Origin: Chamaecrista fasciculata | Taxonomy: Eukaryota > Streptophyta > Magnoliopsida > Fabales > Fabaceae | NCBI GenBank assembly: GCA_003254925.1 | Contig: QANZ01035685.1 | Location: forward strand, 56,879-120,878 | Direction of reading: 5' to 3' | Length of the DNA: 64,000 nt | Shown here: piece by piece, positions 21,768 through 33,954 of the stretch | Layout: each line of letters starts with the position of its first letter | Numbering within the stretch: the first letter of the stretch is position 1 | Position numbers and translations under genes: made by a program | The notes under the pieces: generated by a model | Databases searched by the model: none | The model's input: the letters and a program-made list of their open reading frames with translations, nothing else | What the model was told of the DNA's origin: nothing

Positions 21768-24700
21768 ATGCCAAGGACTAAAAGATACAAGAATGGAGAA
21801 CCTTCATCTTCATCACAACAGCCACAAGCTTCAGCTTCTGATTTAGTAGAATCTTATGTGCCACCAACTTTTGATTCAGCAGAATATTATGTGCCACCAA
21901 CTTCTTCACGTCAATCCGTCAGCAAGAATGACCAAGGTTGGATTGTGGAGATCATCAAAGGTAATTTTAAAACTCAAACCTACTTTCATATATATAGATA
22001 TACACACATATATGGATTGACTGTTACATATATATAGATATACACGCAGCGGAACAAAGTAAGTATTGGAAGAATTTAAATAATGAGAAAGAAGTGTGGT
22101 CATTAGGACAAGCAGAACACATAATGCTTTCAATCAATGACACTACTCAACAAGGAACAAAAGACGCAGGTGGTCTCATAGGCCAGTTCTTGGGAACATT
22201 GGCGACTGATTGGCGCTTGTTGCCTATAAGTTATGTCTCTTGGAAGCAAATGCCGCGGTCTTACAAAGATAGATGCTATGCTATTGTTAAGGTATTAAGC
22301 TTTTTTTTTTCTTTTTTAACTTTGAAGAATCTTATGAATGATGTGTTAATATCATTATTACTATTAATATGATTTGAAGGCAAGGTTTTCTTTCAATGAT
22401 GCTATTGGCAAAGAATGGATTGAGAAAAAGCTGAATAAGATATGGAAGGATAATCGAGTTGAGTGGTTCAAAGAGAACTATAAATTTGAACTTAGTAGAG
22501 AATGTTGACAAGCATCCCCGTTTTCTTCCTAAAGAACAATGGGCAGCATTTGTTGATTATCGTCTAAAGCCTTCAACTATGGTAAACCCTTGTTTATTTC
22601 ATAATATTTATAGTTATCATGCTAACTAAACTTTTCTCTATTTCAATGTTAGAAAATGTGTGAACAAAATGCGGCAAATAGAGAAAAGCTTGTCACTCCA
22701 CATACAGGTGGATCAAAAAGCTTTGCCAGGAAACAAAGACGAGATGGTAAGTTTATAACAAATTAATTTATTAGATGATATGTTGCTACATCTAAGCTTA
22801 TTTACTTTAATGAACCTTAGGAAACTCAGAATGGGGGAAACCATGTGCCTCGAAGTGCCTTATATGATGCAACGCATAAGAGAAAGGACGGGTCATATAT
22901 TACCGAGGAAGCTAGAGTGAATAGCGTAAGTTCTCTATTTTCCTTACTTGATAACTACCTTTTGTTATGTTTTCAATACGCTTCTGGTTGAACAGTTCAG
23001 CCTGATCTCTTTTTATATTTTTGTGGTGCGTTCTGCTTCCATATTTTGCCTACTTTCTGCTCCCTATATAAATTGATTCCTTTGGTTGCAATCTGATTTG
23101 CCTAATGAGTATAATTGAGGGCTGTCTAGTCATGAAACGGTATTAAATGTGATCTGAGACATAAAAAAAGTTATTATGATTTTTTTAATGATAGCTTAAA
23201 ATTATGGACATCAATCTTAAGCATAAACACAGCAGTGTATGTGTGCTTAAGCTAATAAAGCAAGACCAATGGTATTGAAACAGGGCAATGGATGCTTGTC
23301 CTCGTATGAAGCAGGGCACCAATAAAAGGGTTATGATTCTTGTCCAAAATTTAAGAGTATTAATGATATCTATAAGGCAGAAGATTCTTTTCTTTTCTTT
23401 TTTTTCCTTTTGTTCACTGTTTTTGTTTGATGCACATGCATATGTGTGATGAGTTGGTAACATATTTCATTGTGGAACTCATTTTTTTCAGTCATTGGAT
23501 ATATTCATTGAAAATCTGAGGCAAGCAAGTCATTGGATCACAAAGTTTAGACATCAAAAGATTTTTAGTCCAGTCTAAATGTCATCTGATCTCAAGGTGG
23601 GAGGCTGTGATTTGATATTCATTTTTACTAACGAATAAAATTAGATACAGACTTGAAATTTATTAAAATTAGATACAGACTTGAAATATGGACATCAAAA
23701 GATTTTTAGTCCAGTCTAAATGTCATCTGATCTCAAGGTGGGAGGCTGTGATTTGATATTCATTTTTACTAACGAATAAAATTAGATACAGACTTGAAAT
23801 TTATTAAAATTAGATACAGACTTAAAATATGGACATGAGGTGATTTCTCGGGTTTCAGCTATTTACTACCTCTTCATCGGAGTTTGGACTTTACTCATTT
23901 ATTTCTAATGTCTGAAGGTTGCTAGTTCAGTAGTTTCATGCGTTTTTATCTTCCCTTCCTTTCACTATCTTTGTTCACTTGTTGTCCTGTTTTCGTTCTC
24001 TATGATTTGGCCGTCTCAGATTCTTAAAATTTATAAATAATCACCTCAATCTGTTGCTGTAGTGAAATAATGACCATTTAACCATAAATAAATAAGGGTT
24101 TGAATTAAAATTATACCCTTTCTGCTAAACTGTGACTGTGAAATTCCATATAACCATAAATTATACCCTTTCTGCTAAACTGTGACTGTGAAATTAAATA
24201 TAACAAAATAGAATCAAACCAAAGTCTCAAAACTTGAACAATTTCAAGAAGAAGTTTTATAAAGTATACTCAATTTCCTATCACCTGACATCACATATAC
24301 TCAATTATTCATCTGTTAGCAGAAAAATTAAATGGAGTATATCTGTATATGTGGTTTGGAGGCTTGTGTCTTGCATTTGGTTACATGCTGGAGTTGTTCA
24401 TTTGGTTGCCAACATGTTTGGGTTTAGATGGAGTATATCTGTATAATGTAATTTTATATATGTCATATTTGGGTTTATCTACTGCTTACTTCTCATTTTG
24501 GATGTTGAGTTTATCTACTGCAAGACCACTTTGCCTTTGTGCCTATATTTGTATGTCATATTTGGGTCTTTTTGTGAATATGTCTGTTCTTGATGTAATC
24601 CTCTGCACTATCCTTTATCTGATAAACTTGCTTTGTTAGTCTGTGTGATCTCTAAATTGCCATCATCAGCATCTTTGTGCTCTTGTTCTTATTCTCTAAA

Positions 24701-25949
24701 CTGATTAGCTTCAGCTTTAACTGATAAAATTGCCATATCTGAAGTCTGTCTACAATAGTAGTGTTTATGATCAATGTTGATTCTTCAAAATGATAAAACT
24801 TGTTTTGCTTACATATTTTAAAATGATCGTCATTGAAATCTGAATATTTTTTTTTCTTTTAAAACAGGTCTGAACCAATAATAAGATTATTTTGGTAGAA
24901 ATTTATTTTGATGTGGATTTAAAAATGTGCTTCTGGTGTTTCAATTCAACCCAATTAGAAGCTTTGTTCGGCATTTCAATTTTTAATACAGTTTCTCACA
25001 TATTGAACCAATAATGATTAAGAAAATATTTTTTTGGCTCTGCTTCTATTTATTTATGCTCAATATAGGAGGAATAAGAAAAAAAATGATTTGTATTGCT
25101 CCAATGATTAATTAAATGATCCCCTAACTTTCTCTATTAACTTCCTTTTGATGATTTGTAAATTGTAATGTATTGCTCCAATAATTTTGAAATATCACTA
25201 TGCCTTCCAAAAGAAACATATGCATGAGACCCTTTTCTATTTCGTTTGTTTACCACCAATCTTATACTGGCTGAGGTTCTGAATGGAGAGTTATATTACA
25301 TTGGAAATATTATTACTTTTTTTTTTGCTGCAATGATGTTATTATGTGATTGTCAAATGATATCTATGTCAGGTTTTTGGGACTGAAGATACTGATTCTC
25401 TTGCTTTGATATGATATGTTATGTAGGAAAAGATGGCTGCGATTGAATCGCAAGGAATGGCATCCCAATTTATTGGGCCACAAGATGCATTTGGACAGGT
25501 CATGGGTCCAGAACACTCTGGCAGGGTGCGCGGCTTAGGACTGGGGCCAGTTCCTTCTTGGGTTTTTGGATCATTCACTCACGGGGCTAATAGTTCGACG
25601 GGTTCAAGTGGGAGTAGAAGCAACTTAGATCAGATAGCAGAATTAAAAGCCCAATTAAAGTCTGAAACAGAGAAAAGAAAAAAGTTAGAGAGTACTGTGC
25701 AATCTTTAGGGAGTTGCTTGCACTTTCTCTTCAAGGACGTACTTACAAATGTTACCCCACCACCAGAGCTTGCGGCACTACTCCATCCTGAGGAGGTATT
25801 TTATCTAATATAGTTATTAAGTAATTTACATGGATTTATTTATAAACTTTGAATGATTTTTTGATAACTTTAATTCATTTTTGTAGGAAAATTTAAATGA
25901 CATTCGTTCTTCATCTTCATCCAGTCATGCACCATCTCCATCTCGTTAG
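21768..25949 (+). pseudogene. TNPA-like CACTA accessory protein gene (plant transposase, Ptta/En/Spm type)
   Basis: Exon-like blocks: 21768-21960 (MPRTKRYKNG...), about 22045-22291 (YWKNLNNEKEVWSL, GGLIGQFLGTLATDW, CYAIVK), about 22380-22580 (FNDAIGKEWIEKKL, PKEQWAAFVDYRLKP), about 22652-22745 (TGGSKSFARKQRRD), about 22820-22926 (DATHKRKDGSYITEEAR), 25426-25795 (HSGRVRGLGLGPVPS and a coiled coil at QIAELKAQLKSETEKRKKLE) and 25887-25949 (short Ser-rich tail, stop). GT-AG junctions are visible at most borders. The third block shifts frame after FELSRE, so the copy is probably inactive. Known role of the family: binding the subterminal repeats to bring the ends together. The 22927-25425 intron is unusually long and holds repeats. 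Confidence 0.75.
23550..23830. repeat. Tandem duplication, two copies of about 141 bp
   Basis: The segment from GACATCAAAAGATTTTTAG (23550) repeats almost exactly from 23691. Each copy itself contains TTAGATACAGACTTGAAAT twice. A shorter tandem of about 70 bp (TTATACCCTTTCTGCTAAAC) lies at 24110-24196. Both are inside the long TNPA intron. Confidence 0.85.
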
Positions 25950-26504
25950 TTTTATTTTCTTATTTTCATGTCTTTAGTGAAACTGGTAAATTAGGACGAG
26001 CTATAACTATTTCGGATATATGCCTCTTATTATTATTAATTAGTGTTTAAATTGTGTGATTATTTTGAATGTATTACACATAGTAAACATATTTAATATT
26101 ATTGAATGGATGGATGATTTATATCGAGAAATATCGACATTTGTTTCTACCTTAGTTTTAATTGTAATCAATACTTTAAAATTCAGTTTAATTTAAATAT
26201 ATTTTCTTTAGAAATACAAAAAAAAAAATCGAAATTAGCGGCGGTTTTAAGAAAGAAACTGTCGGTAAACAAATTACATTTACCGGCGGCGATTTGATTG
26301 CCGTCAATCAACGCCGGACGGATGGGCCGGGCGTTTACCGGCGGTTATGCCGGTGATTACACTAACCGCCGGCATATTTTTTGGGGTTTCTCGGCGGTTG
26401 TACCGGCGGCCAGTCAAAATCGCTGGTGAAAGATTCCTGACGGCCTTGGGAACCGCTGCTAAACCCTGTAAAAACCGCCGCTAAAAGGCGTTTTTTTTGT
26501 AGTG

Positions 26505-26916
26505 CCCAGCCTTGCGAATTATTCATAGATTCCTTGCTTTTACCTTTTCTTTTAGAAAAGATAACACTCCTATCATCTCCAAAACATAATTATTCTTTTT
26601 ATGGTGTTTGGAGAAAAAGTGAAGGGTAAACTTGGGATCTTGGATAGCTTCTCAAGCGCTAAATTCCATTAAAAGTTCTAAAAACTGCATTCTTGGTCCT
26701 TTCATAATTCTATTTGCTGTGCGAGAAAGGTTGATTTCTTTGGATAATCTTGAGGGATTCACTGTGACTCAAATGGAACCCCTTGACCTCAAATGTTTGG
26801 ATGATATGTGCTTACTCCGTCGTGAGAGCGACGATTCTGTTTGTCTTGGGGCCCTGTTTATTTTAACTAGATATATTGCTAATGTAGAAAAAAGTTTTAT
26901 TTTCCTGAATCTGTAA
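26505..26916 (+). pseudogene. Athila-like retrotransposon ORF1 remnant, part 2
   Basis: Directly after the CACTA element and one CCC copy, the frame of part 1 resumes: ALRIIHRFLAFTFSFRK, then stops, then LGSWIASQALNSIKSS, LGPFIILFAVRER and VTQMEPLDLKCLDDM. Removing the 7.3-kb insertion and one CCC restores continuity of frame across the junction, which supports the insertion model. Confidence 0.55.
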
Positions 26917-26939
26917 TGTAAAAAATAATTGGGGCCCTG

Positions 26940-27060
26940 TATATATGTTTGTGTGTGTGTGTATTATATGGGCATTTCCGCCATCTATACTAATGATGAC
27001 TATGGATCCCGCCTGACATCTTCCAGTAGGCCTATATATATGTTTGTGTGTGTGTGTATT
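26940..27060. repeat. TG microsatellite blocks, duplicated
   Basis: The phrase TATATATGTTTGTGTGTGTG occurs twice (about 26940 and 27034), separated by about 90 bp. Confidence 0.6.
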
Positions 27061-27344
27061 AATTGTATTAACTGACCTTAATAATGAGACTATTGTAGTT
27101 GTCTTTCCATTTATGAGTGAACTAAGGCCAAGGTTTTGTTCCAGATCATTTGCTTTTTGAGTTGTTTACTCTCATGATATGTTATGTGCTGAAGTTTACT
27201 CATAGTCGAGGTAGGGTTTGACTTTTGAAGAGAATAGAGTGAGGCTAAAATATTTACAATCCCTAGTTGATTACATTGATTATCCTAATAATGTACAACC
27301 TTCCTTCGTCAGGGCTTATAATTAAACATTTTTATGTTAAGCGA

Positions 27345-27560
27345 CGACGAAAAACGAAAGATTCCAATTCAGTCATGTCGAAGCCAAACCCCACTGATGA
27401 TCAGCCCATTGTTCTTCGTAAAGGTAAACGTAAGTGTACATATCTCATTTCCAACTTTGTTTTTTATGACCATTTGTCTTCTTCTCGTTCTTTCATTACT
27501 TCTCTGGACATAGTGTCACTTCCTCATTCTATTCATGAGGCATGCTTTGTCCAAATATTA
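27345..27560 (+). pseudogene. Ty1/copia polyprotein fragment (linker before RT)
   Basis: The reading PIVLRKGKRKCTYLISNFV, YDHLSSSRSFITSL and SLPHSIHEA matches the conserved stretch just before the reverse transcriptase of plant Copia polyproteins. It breaks off before the WRQAM-type motif. No other Copia domain or LTR is seen nearby. Confidence 0.65.
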
Positions 27561-27934
27561 TTACATTTTTACTTTTTAATATTGTGTTGAAAACAGATTG
27601 ATTCATTTAGTCCTAATTGATGTTTTTATGAGATTAATTTTTCCAATCATATGTTGTTGGTGGTGGTTTACATTTTATGAGAGCAAAATTGTACTAAATT
27701 GCATATTGAATTCAGGTTTCTTAAAATGGCAAAAAACCTAGTCTATCATCTTTGTGTTCCGGGAACAGGGGGTTCGTACTTGGAGGTCCAGAGCAACAAT
27801 AGATGAATCACAGAAAAACAACAGATTACAACAACAAAGTATTACCAAAATAAATAATAACAATTAAACAAGATGAAAGAATAACCCTTGGGAAGTTCTC
27901 GTTAGGGAAGAAGTAAAGCGCTAAGAATAAGCAC

Positions 27935-28437
27935 TGGTAAGACAAGAGAACTTAGTGCAAAAGGTAAATGAAAGTATGTTCGTAAGAGCTCAAATGGGAA
28001 ATCTCTCTGTGTTTTAGACTCAGAAATGTTCAACCCCTTCTCTGAAGGGTGAGGGGGCTATTTATAGAGGTGACTAACGATGACGGTTATCCTGAGGGAT
28101 GATGCTGAACGTGAAGCAGCATGGAGAACATGGGGAACATGGTTCCGTAAAATACGGAAAGTGGGCAAATGGAGAAGGTGAGACGTAAGATGCGGGAAAG
28201 TGGGAAGATGAGAGTGAGGTAACCGTCAGTTCACGGGCCTGATGGGAGAAGGTGACGTGGACATAAGGTAACCATCAACTCAAAGGAGTTGATGCGGGAA
28301 GGTGACGTGGGCATCTTGACAAGTAAGGCGAGAAGGTCTGAGCTCAAAAGAATATCACTTCATTTATTAAAGACTAAGTTCTTACCTTGCTTACTCAAAG
28401 CGATCGTGGTCAAGTACGAAGAAGCCTTTACTTCTAT
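27935..28437 (-). repeat. LTR of a Ty3/gypsy element, minus orientation
   Basis: Reverse-complementary to 28896-29390. On the minus strand it has a TATAAATAG box at 28068-28060, followed by CCCCTCACCCTTCAGAGAAGG, as in the plus-oriented partner. The LTR probably continues left to about 27760, where a GGAACACA-like end is seen. Confidence 0.75.
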
Positions 28438-28532
28438 TCTTACATGGCTCCTATTTTTATAATTAATTAATTATTAAGGAAATTAATTAATTGAGTACCT
28501 TCATAGCAAGAGCTTGATGCCTCTTAGGTATA

Positions 28533-28728
28533 GCCTCCAAGACTACGCCTCCAAGGCTTCGCCTACAAGGCTCCGCCTACAAGGCTTCGCCTCCAAGGCT
28601 TCGCATCCAAGGTTTCGCCTCCAAGGCTTCGCTTACAAAGCTTCGCCTACAGGGCTCTGCCTACAAGGCTTCGCTTACAAAGCTTCGCCTACAAGGCTAT
28701 GCCTCCAAGGCTCTGCCTCCAAGGTGTC
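28533..28728. repeat. 14-bp minisatellite, 14 copies
   Basis: The unit is GCC(T)CCAAGGCTTC with C/A and T/C variants, repeated 14 times without gaps (196 bp). It lies in the spacer between the two inverted LTRs. Because 14 is not a multiple of three, the ORF that runs through it is a by-product, not a gene. Confidence 0.9.
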
Positions 28729-28895
28729 TAAGAGATGTCTAAGTGTATAAGAGCAAGACACCTTATGTAAGCTTGACATTGGCCACGTGCCACCCGCAAC
28801 ATCCTTACTTAGACAAGGTAGGGAATGTTGTGAAGGTAGGGAGACGCATCCTCCCTCCTTCTCCGGGAACAATCCTAGGATGTGGCTTGGTAGGA

Positions 28896-29400
28896 TTGAA
28901 GTAAAGGCTTCTTCGTGCTTGACCACGATCGCTTTGAGTAAGCAAGGTAAGAACTTAATCTTTTGTAAATGAAGTGATGTTCTTTTGAGCTCAGACCTTC
29001 TCGCCTTGCCAGGATGCCCACGTCACCTTCCCGCATCAACTCCTTTGAGTTGATGGTTACCTTATGTCCATGTCACCTTCTCCCATCAGGCCCATGAACT
29101 GACGGTTACCTCACTCTCATCTTCCCACTTTCCCGCATCTTACGTCCCACCTTCTCCATTTGCCCACTTTCCGTATTTTACGGAACCACGTTCCCCATGT
29201 TCTCCATGCTGCTTCACGTTCAGCATCATCCTTCAGCATAACCGTCATCGTTAGTCACCTCTATAAATAGCCCCCTCACCCTTCAGAGAAGGGGTTGAAC
29301 ATTTCTGAGTTTGAAACACAGAGAGATTTCCCATTTGAGCTCTTACGAACATATTTTCATTTACCTTTGCACTAAGTTCTCTTGTCTTACCTTTGCACTA
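28896..29400 (+). repeat. 5' LTR of the plus-oriented Ty3/gypsy element
   Basis: Inverted copy of 27935-28437. TATAAATAG is at 29262-29270, followed by the probable transcript start region, and gag opens at 29408. A short duplicate TTACCTTTGCACTAAG at 29371 and 29389 marks the junction to the internal region. No convincing tRNA primer-binding site could be placed. Confidence 0.75.
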
Positions 29401-29407
29401 AGAAGAA

Positions 29408-30874
29408 GTGGCGGATGAGCATGAACGTGTCCCTCGCAGGGAGCAAGGCCAGGCTAGTGATGCAGTTGGTGAGCATGGACGTGTTCGTAGGGAGCAACTT
29501 GGCGCTGGTGATGTAGCAGGTGAGCATGGATGCGTTCTTCATAGGGAGCAAGGTCAGGGCAGTGCTGGTGATGAAGTTGCCAGTGAGCATGTTGTGGTTT
29601 CATCAACCTTGTTGGAGACCATACTCAACAACCAAAGAGTTATGCATGAGTTTATGCTCACGTTGACGAGGGGGCGTTCTTCTCAGCCTTCGCAAAACTC
29701 AGAAGCTGGAGAGACACACGGAGCAGCCCAGGAGCAGGAGAGGACTACAGAGGAGTTGTTTCCAAATCCTCCTACCCGTTGCAGAAGTTCAATTACGAGA
29801 GCCGAAGATGTTGATGATGTCCAAGAAGTGAGAGCTAAGATGCCTAAGACTACTCCTCAAGCTGACAACGAGTATGTGACCAGAGAAGATTTGAAGAAGT
29901 TTCTAGACTCGAAGAAGCAGATGATTGTTGCAGATGTCGATTTCCGGCCACCATACCCTCAATGGGTAGCTATGAAGTCATACCCCGCTGGATACACGCC
30001 GCCCAAGTTTCGCAAATTCGATGGAAAGACCGGACACGCTAGGGAGCATGTTATGTGCTTCATTGATGATCTTGGCATCTTCGGCCAAGACAAGGAGCTG
30101 CGACTCAGGGAATTTTCGAAGTCCCTCACGGGGAAAGCTTACACTTGGTATAGCAAACTTGCTCCTGAGTCAATTCCTTCCTGGGAGGAAATGGTGACGG
30201 CTTTTTGTGGAAAATTTTTGTAGTCTCATCCAATCGTGCACATCATGGACCTCGACAGGGTCAAGCAGCGTGCTAATGAGGATGCAGTGACATTTGTTAA
30301 GAGGTACAGAAGCAAGGAGCCAATGGCAGAAGCAGACTTGGTATATGGGTGCGTTTCCAATATGAGCAGTAGTGTGAGATTGTTTCTTGAACAGGCGAAT
30401 ATAACAACCTTTTCGGAGCTCATTGAGAGAGCCAAGAAGACAGTTTCATCAATCCGTAAAGTGAAAAAATCAACGAGTAAGAGTGAAGGGGCTCCCCTCA
30501 TTACCGTAGCAGCTATGGAGGATCAACAACCCAAGCCTTCTAGCCGCCAAGGAGTAGGACAATACAGCCAGGTACCTCCGCCCACTACCTATGATAAGAA
30601 GGAAACTAGACCGCCTACATGGAGAGGAAGGCCACCGCCACCTTACCCCTGCCCAATAGAAGATGTGTATGCTTTGTTAGAAGTCTGGGTAAAGGACGGT
30701 CATGTACAACTGCCACAGGTGAGGTGTCATGTTACTGAGGCAGAAAGGAAGAGTGGGTGCTTCTGCGTATACCATCAGAGTACTACTCATACCACAGAAG
30801 ATTGTTATACGCTAAGGCAAATTTTCCAGAGACATTATAGAAACGGGGAGTTTGAAGCCACGGTCCAGACTTAG
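29408..30874 (+). pseudogene. Gag of a Tat-type Ty3/gypsy retrotransposon, with one amber stop
   Basis: The N-terminus is low-complexity, with repeats of EH-x-RV-x-REQ. The capsid part follows: PPKFRKFDGKTGHAREHV, then GKAYTWYSKLAPESIPSW. TAG at 30221-30223 follows FCGKFL, and the same frame continues through LDRVKQRANEDAVTFVKRY to 30874, ending with a C-x2-H-like CVYHQSTTHTTEDC region. A single in-frame stop therefore splits an otherwise continuous 489-codon gag. Whether it is a mutation or a leaky stop cannot be judged, but the element is broken elsewhere. Confidence 0.8.
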
Positions 30875-30969
30875 CCTCGCCCGACACATACTGTGTTAGG
30901 AGCAGGGCCTTTGAGGATTGAAGGAGTACAGGAAATAGAGGAGGTGGAGACCCAGTAGAAGACGACCAT

Positions 30970-31692
30970 GTGGTTGTGGCGAAGGGGCTCGTGAAGTCTA
31001 TCAACTTCAGAGCTTTCTTTGACCTCTTAGAGTTTGATGAGGAAGCGAAGACTCAAGCCGCTTTGGAAATAGCAGAGATAGCGAGCAATCAGGGTGGAAG
31101 TTGTTGTGCCGTATCCACAGGAGTACGAAAGACCGCCAAGGCTCATCAGTCTGCGATAGTCTTTAAAGATGCGGAGCGAGTTCGAGAAAGTGGAAATCAT
31201 AATAAGCCTTTGTATGTGGAGGCTGAAGTCGCTGGGCTCAAGGTTCGACGAGCCATGATGGATGGGGGTTCTTCTGTTAATATAATCCCCTTGTCAATAT
31301 TGAAGAGATCCAACTACCCCGAGCATCTCATAAAAAAATCGTCAACGACGTTGGGGAGCTTTAATGGGGGAGCCATCCAAACAGTCGGAGTAGTGACTTT
31401 GAGCTTGAAGGTGGGACCCTTCCTCACAACTAATAAGTTTCACGTCATAGATTCCCATCCCAGTTATCATCTACTCTTGGGACGACCCTGGATTCGTGCA
31501 CATGATGCTGTTCCATCCACTTTGCATCAATGTATTAAATCTAATCATAAAGGAAGAGACATTGAGATCACGGCTTCTAAAGCTCCGTTTGATGAAGACG
31601 AGGCCCATTTCTTTGAGGCTTTATTTTTTGATGAGTATGCAGGGAAAGGCATGTCTATACCACCCCCGCCCAAAGGAGTATTGTTGGACTAA
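30970..31692 (+). pseudogene. Retropepsin-like protease region of the Tat-type element
   Basis: In a different frame from gag. The catalytic phrase MMDGGSSVNIIP (Asp-Gly-Gly-Ser form common in Athila/Tat proteases) lies near residue 97, and the second conserved block HLLLGRPWIR follows. Ends at a TAA after PPPPKGVLLD. Start at 30970 is only the first Met in frame; real expression would be as part of a polyprotein. Confidence 0.8.
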
Positions 31693-31902
31693 GGAAAAGG
31701 AAAGATAGATGACGTTAAGATGAAAGAACACAAAGGCAGTGCAGGTGATATGAAGGCAAGCCCATCGGGGACTAAGAGACAGCGTACAGAAGTCATTGAA
31801 GCAAAAGGAAGACGGATTGAAAGGTCCACCATGGAGGATGGGCGCACAAAATATCGTATCTTATGACGCCAGGAGAATGAGGTGAAGGGACCACGTTTGA
31901 CC

Positions 31903-33580
31903 AGGAGCCACATACCAGCATGCTATGACTGCAATCTTTCATGACATGATACACGACATCATGGAAGATTATGTGGATGACATTGTGGTTAAATCCAAGA
32001 AGAAGGAGTATCACCTTGATCATTTACGGAAAGTCTTTCAAAGGTGTAGGAGATACCAACTGAAGCTGAACCCACTCTAGTGCGCTTTTGGTGTTTTGTC
32101 GGGGAGGTTTCTTGGATTTAAAGTTCATAAGGATGGCATCAGTGTGGACGAAAAAAAGGTGAAAGCGGTCTTGGAGATGAGGAGCCCAAGCAACAGGGAT
32201 GAAGTCAGAACACTCGTTGGAAGGTTGTCGTACATAAGGCGTTTCATACCTGCCTTATCCGAGCTTATTAGTCCATTCCAATATCTTCTGAAGAAGGGAT
32301 CTACTTTCAAATGGGAAGAGGTGGAGCAAGCGAATTTCGAGAAGATTAAGGAAGTCATTGCAGCAACCCATATGATGTCACCACATATCCCTGAGAAACT
32401 CATGCTTCTCTATTTGACTTCTACCAAGAGGTCTATAGGGGCTCTTTTGGCACAAGAAGTAGGTGGTGGTGAGAAGCCTATCTATTACTTGTCTCATCTT
32501 ATCAAAGGCGCAGAAATGAAGTACCCCGCCTTGGAGAAGCATTGTTTGGCGCTTGTATATGCCACCCAGAAGTTCAGACACTATTTCTTGGCTCACCCAA
32601 TCCATTTGATGACCAAGTCAGATCCTATCCTCTTCCTTATTAAGAGGCCGATAATGTCAGGGAGACTAACCAGGTGGGCTCTTATTATTGGAGAATTTGA
32701 TATTGTGCCAATGTTACCAAGAGCAATCAGGAGTCAAGCGCTTGCAGACCTTTTAGCTATTTTCCCTGCCGAGAATCATGAACCCATTGATGATAGCTTA
32801 CCGGGGGACCTTCCTGAAGTCGCTATGTGCGAAGAGGCCAGGCCATGGGTTCTTCACTTTGATGGATCCCCTTCCCAACCTGAGGGTGGTGCCGGCATAG
32901 TACTGACAAGTCCAGAGAGTAAGTCCATCCCTCTCTCGTATAAGTTAACATTCACTTGTACCAACAACGAAGCAGAGTATGAAGCCTTGGTCTTGGGGCT
33001 GTCTATAGCACAGGAGATGGGCATTGAGCACATTCTTATCAAAGGAGACTCTAACTTGGTAGTAAAGCAAGTCACTGGTCAGTTTGGAGTCAAGGAGCCT
33101 TCTTTAGCCTCTTACAGGGAGCGTGTTCTCAGTTTGGCTAGAGCTTTCAAGAGCTTTAAATTTCAACATGTCCCACGAGCTGAAAATAGACAAGCGGATG
33201 CCTTACCTTCGTTTGGAGCCAAGGTTCATTTAGATGGAGACCAAGTGAAGACCTTTGCTACAGCTAAGAGAATGCAACCTTGTAGCGTCCTTCACCTCCC
33301 TTGTTACGATGTGGAAGATGGTGGTTGGCGTCAAGTTATTATTCGTAAGTTGAAGTTCCCAAGGTCTTCAGACTTAGCCACTTTGAAGGAGTTTTATCTC
33401 TTGGAAGAAAAGCTTTATAAGAAAAGTTCTGACGGCTTGTTGATGAGATGTGTTTCATTGATTGAAGGAAGAGACAAGATGCTTGAGTTACACGAGAGCA
33501 TGTGTGGATTGGAAGGGCCCAGCATTTATAGGCAGATGCAGAGACTTGGTTTCTATTGGCCAAGTATGAAGGAGGATTGA
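31903..33580 (+). pseudogene. RT (3' part), RNase H and second RNase H of the plus copy
   Basis: An internal deletion removes the first part of reverse transcriptase: sequence resumes inside the block before MEDYVDDIVV. A stop follows LKLNPL (32078-32080), then an open frame from 32096 reads LSGRFLGFKVHKDGISVD, the RT-linked RNase H (LTSTKRSIGALLAQE), and a second, archaeal-type RNase H with WVLHFDGSPS, NNEAEYEALV, KGDSNLVVKQV and ENRQADAL. The second RNase H is the mark of the Tat lineage. It stops just before integrase, at the exact end of homology with the minus copy. Confidence 0.85.
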
Positions 33581-33954
33581 AGCTTGGAAGGGCCCACCAT
33601 AGCTTTTCAAGTGAGAAAGACCATAGCTTTTGTCTTCATTATCCCACTTAGTCTTCTCAGACATAGTATGAACATTTAGGCCCCCTGCACATGTATATGG
33701 AGAGGCTTTCGACCCATGTACATGTGCATTGAGAGCATGACTTAAGCTTTTGTTTATTGTCCAATGGACGGATTCTTAGACGTAGGCCTCAGTATTTTAA
33801 TAATACTTATTGTAATATCAAGACATATAAGAGAGCTTAGTAATTGAAGCTTTCAATGATTTGAATAGTACTTGCATTAATAATAACATAGGCGCTCTGA
33901 CGGCGCTGAACAACAAAGCTAAGCTCCCTAAGTTAAAAATTCTAAATAAATAAC
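33580..33954. other. Junction between the two inverted retrotransposon copies
   Basis: No coding potential. The right part is the 3' untranslated side of the minus copy; the left part (AGCTTGGAAGGGCCC onward) has no match elsewhere in the window. No LTR resembling 28896-29400 is present here. Confidence 0.5.

Larger units (their letters stand above)
19220..26504 (+). mobile_element. CACTA (En/Spm) transposon, 7.3 kb, both ends present
   Basis: The left end is CACTACCACAAATATC and the right end reads in complement CACTACAAAAAAAACGCC. The 3-bp target duplication CCC is at 19217-19219 and 26505-26507. Both subterminal regions hold GGCGGTTTT/AACCGCC repeats (19240-19330 and 26236-26490). Inside are a TNP2 tail (21040-21363) and a TNPA-like gene (21768-25949). 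Most of TNP2 is missing, so the copy is not autonomous. Confidence 0.88.

Noticed and set aside
28514-28750. ORF of repeated SPTRLRLQGFASKA-type peptides
   Set aside because: Entirely produced by a 14-bp minisatellite; the repeat is not a multiple of three.
33580-33954. 3' LTR of the plus retrotransposon
   Set aside because: No resemblance to 28896-29400; the expected LTR is missing.
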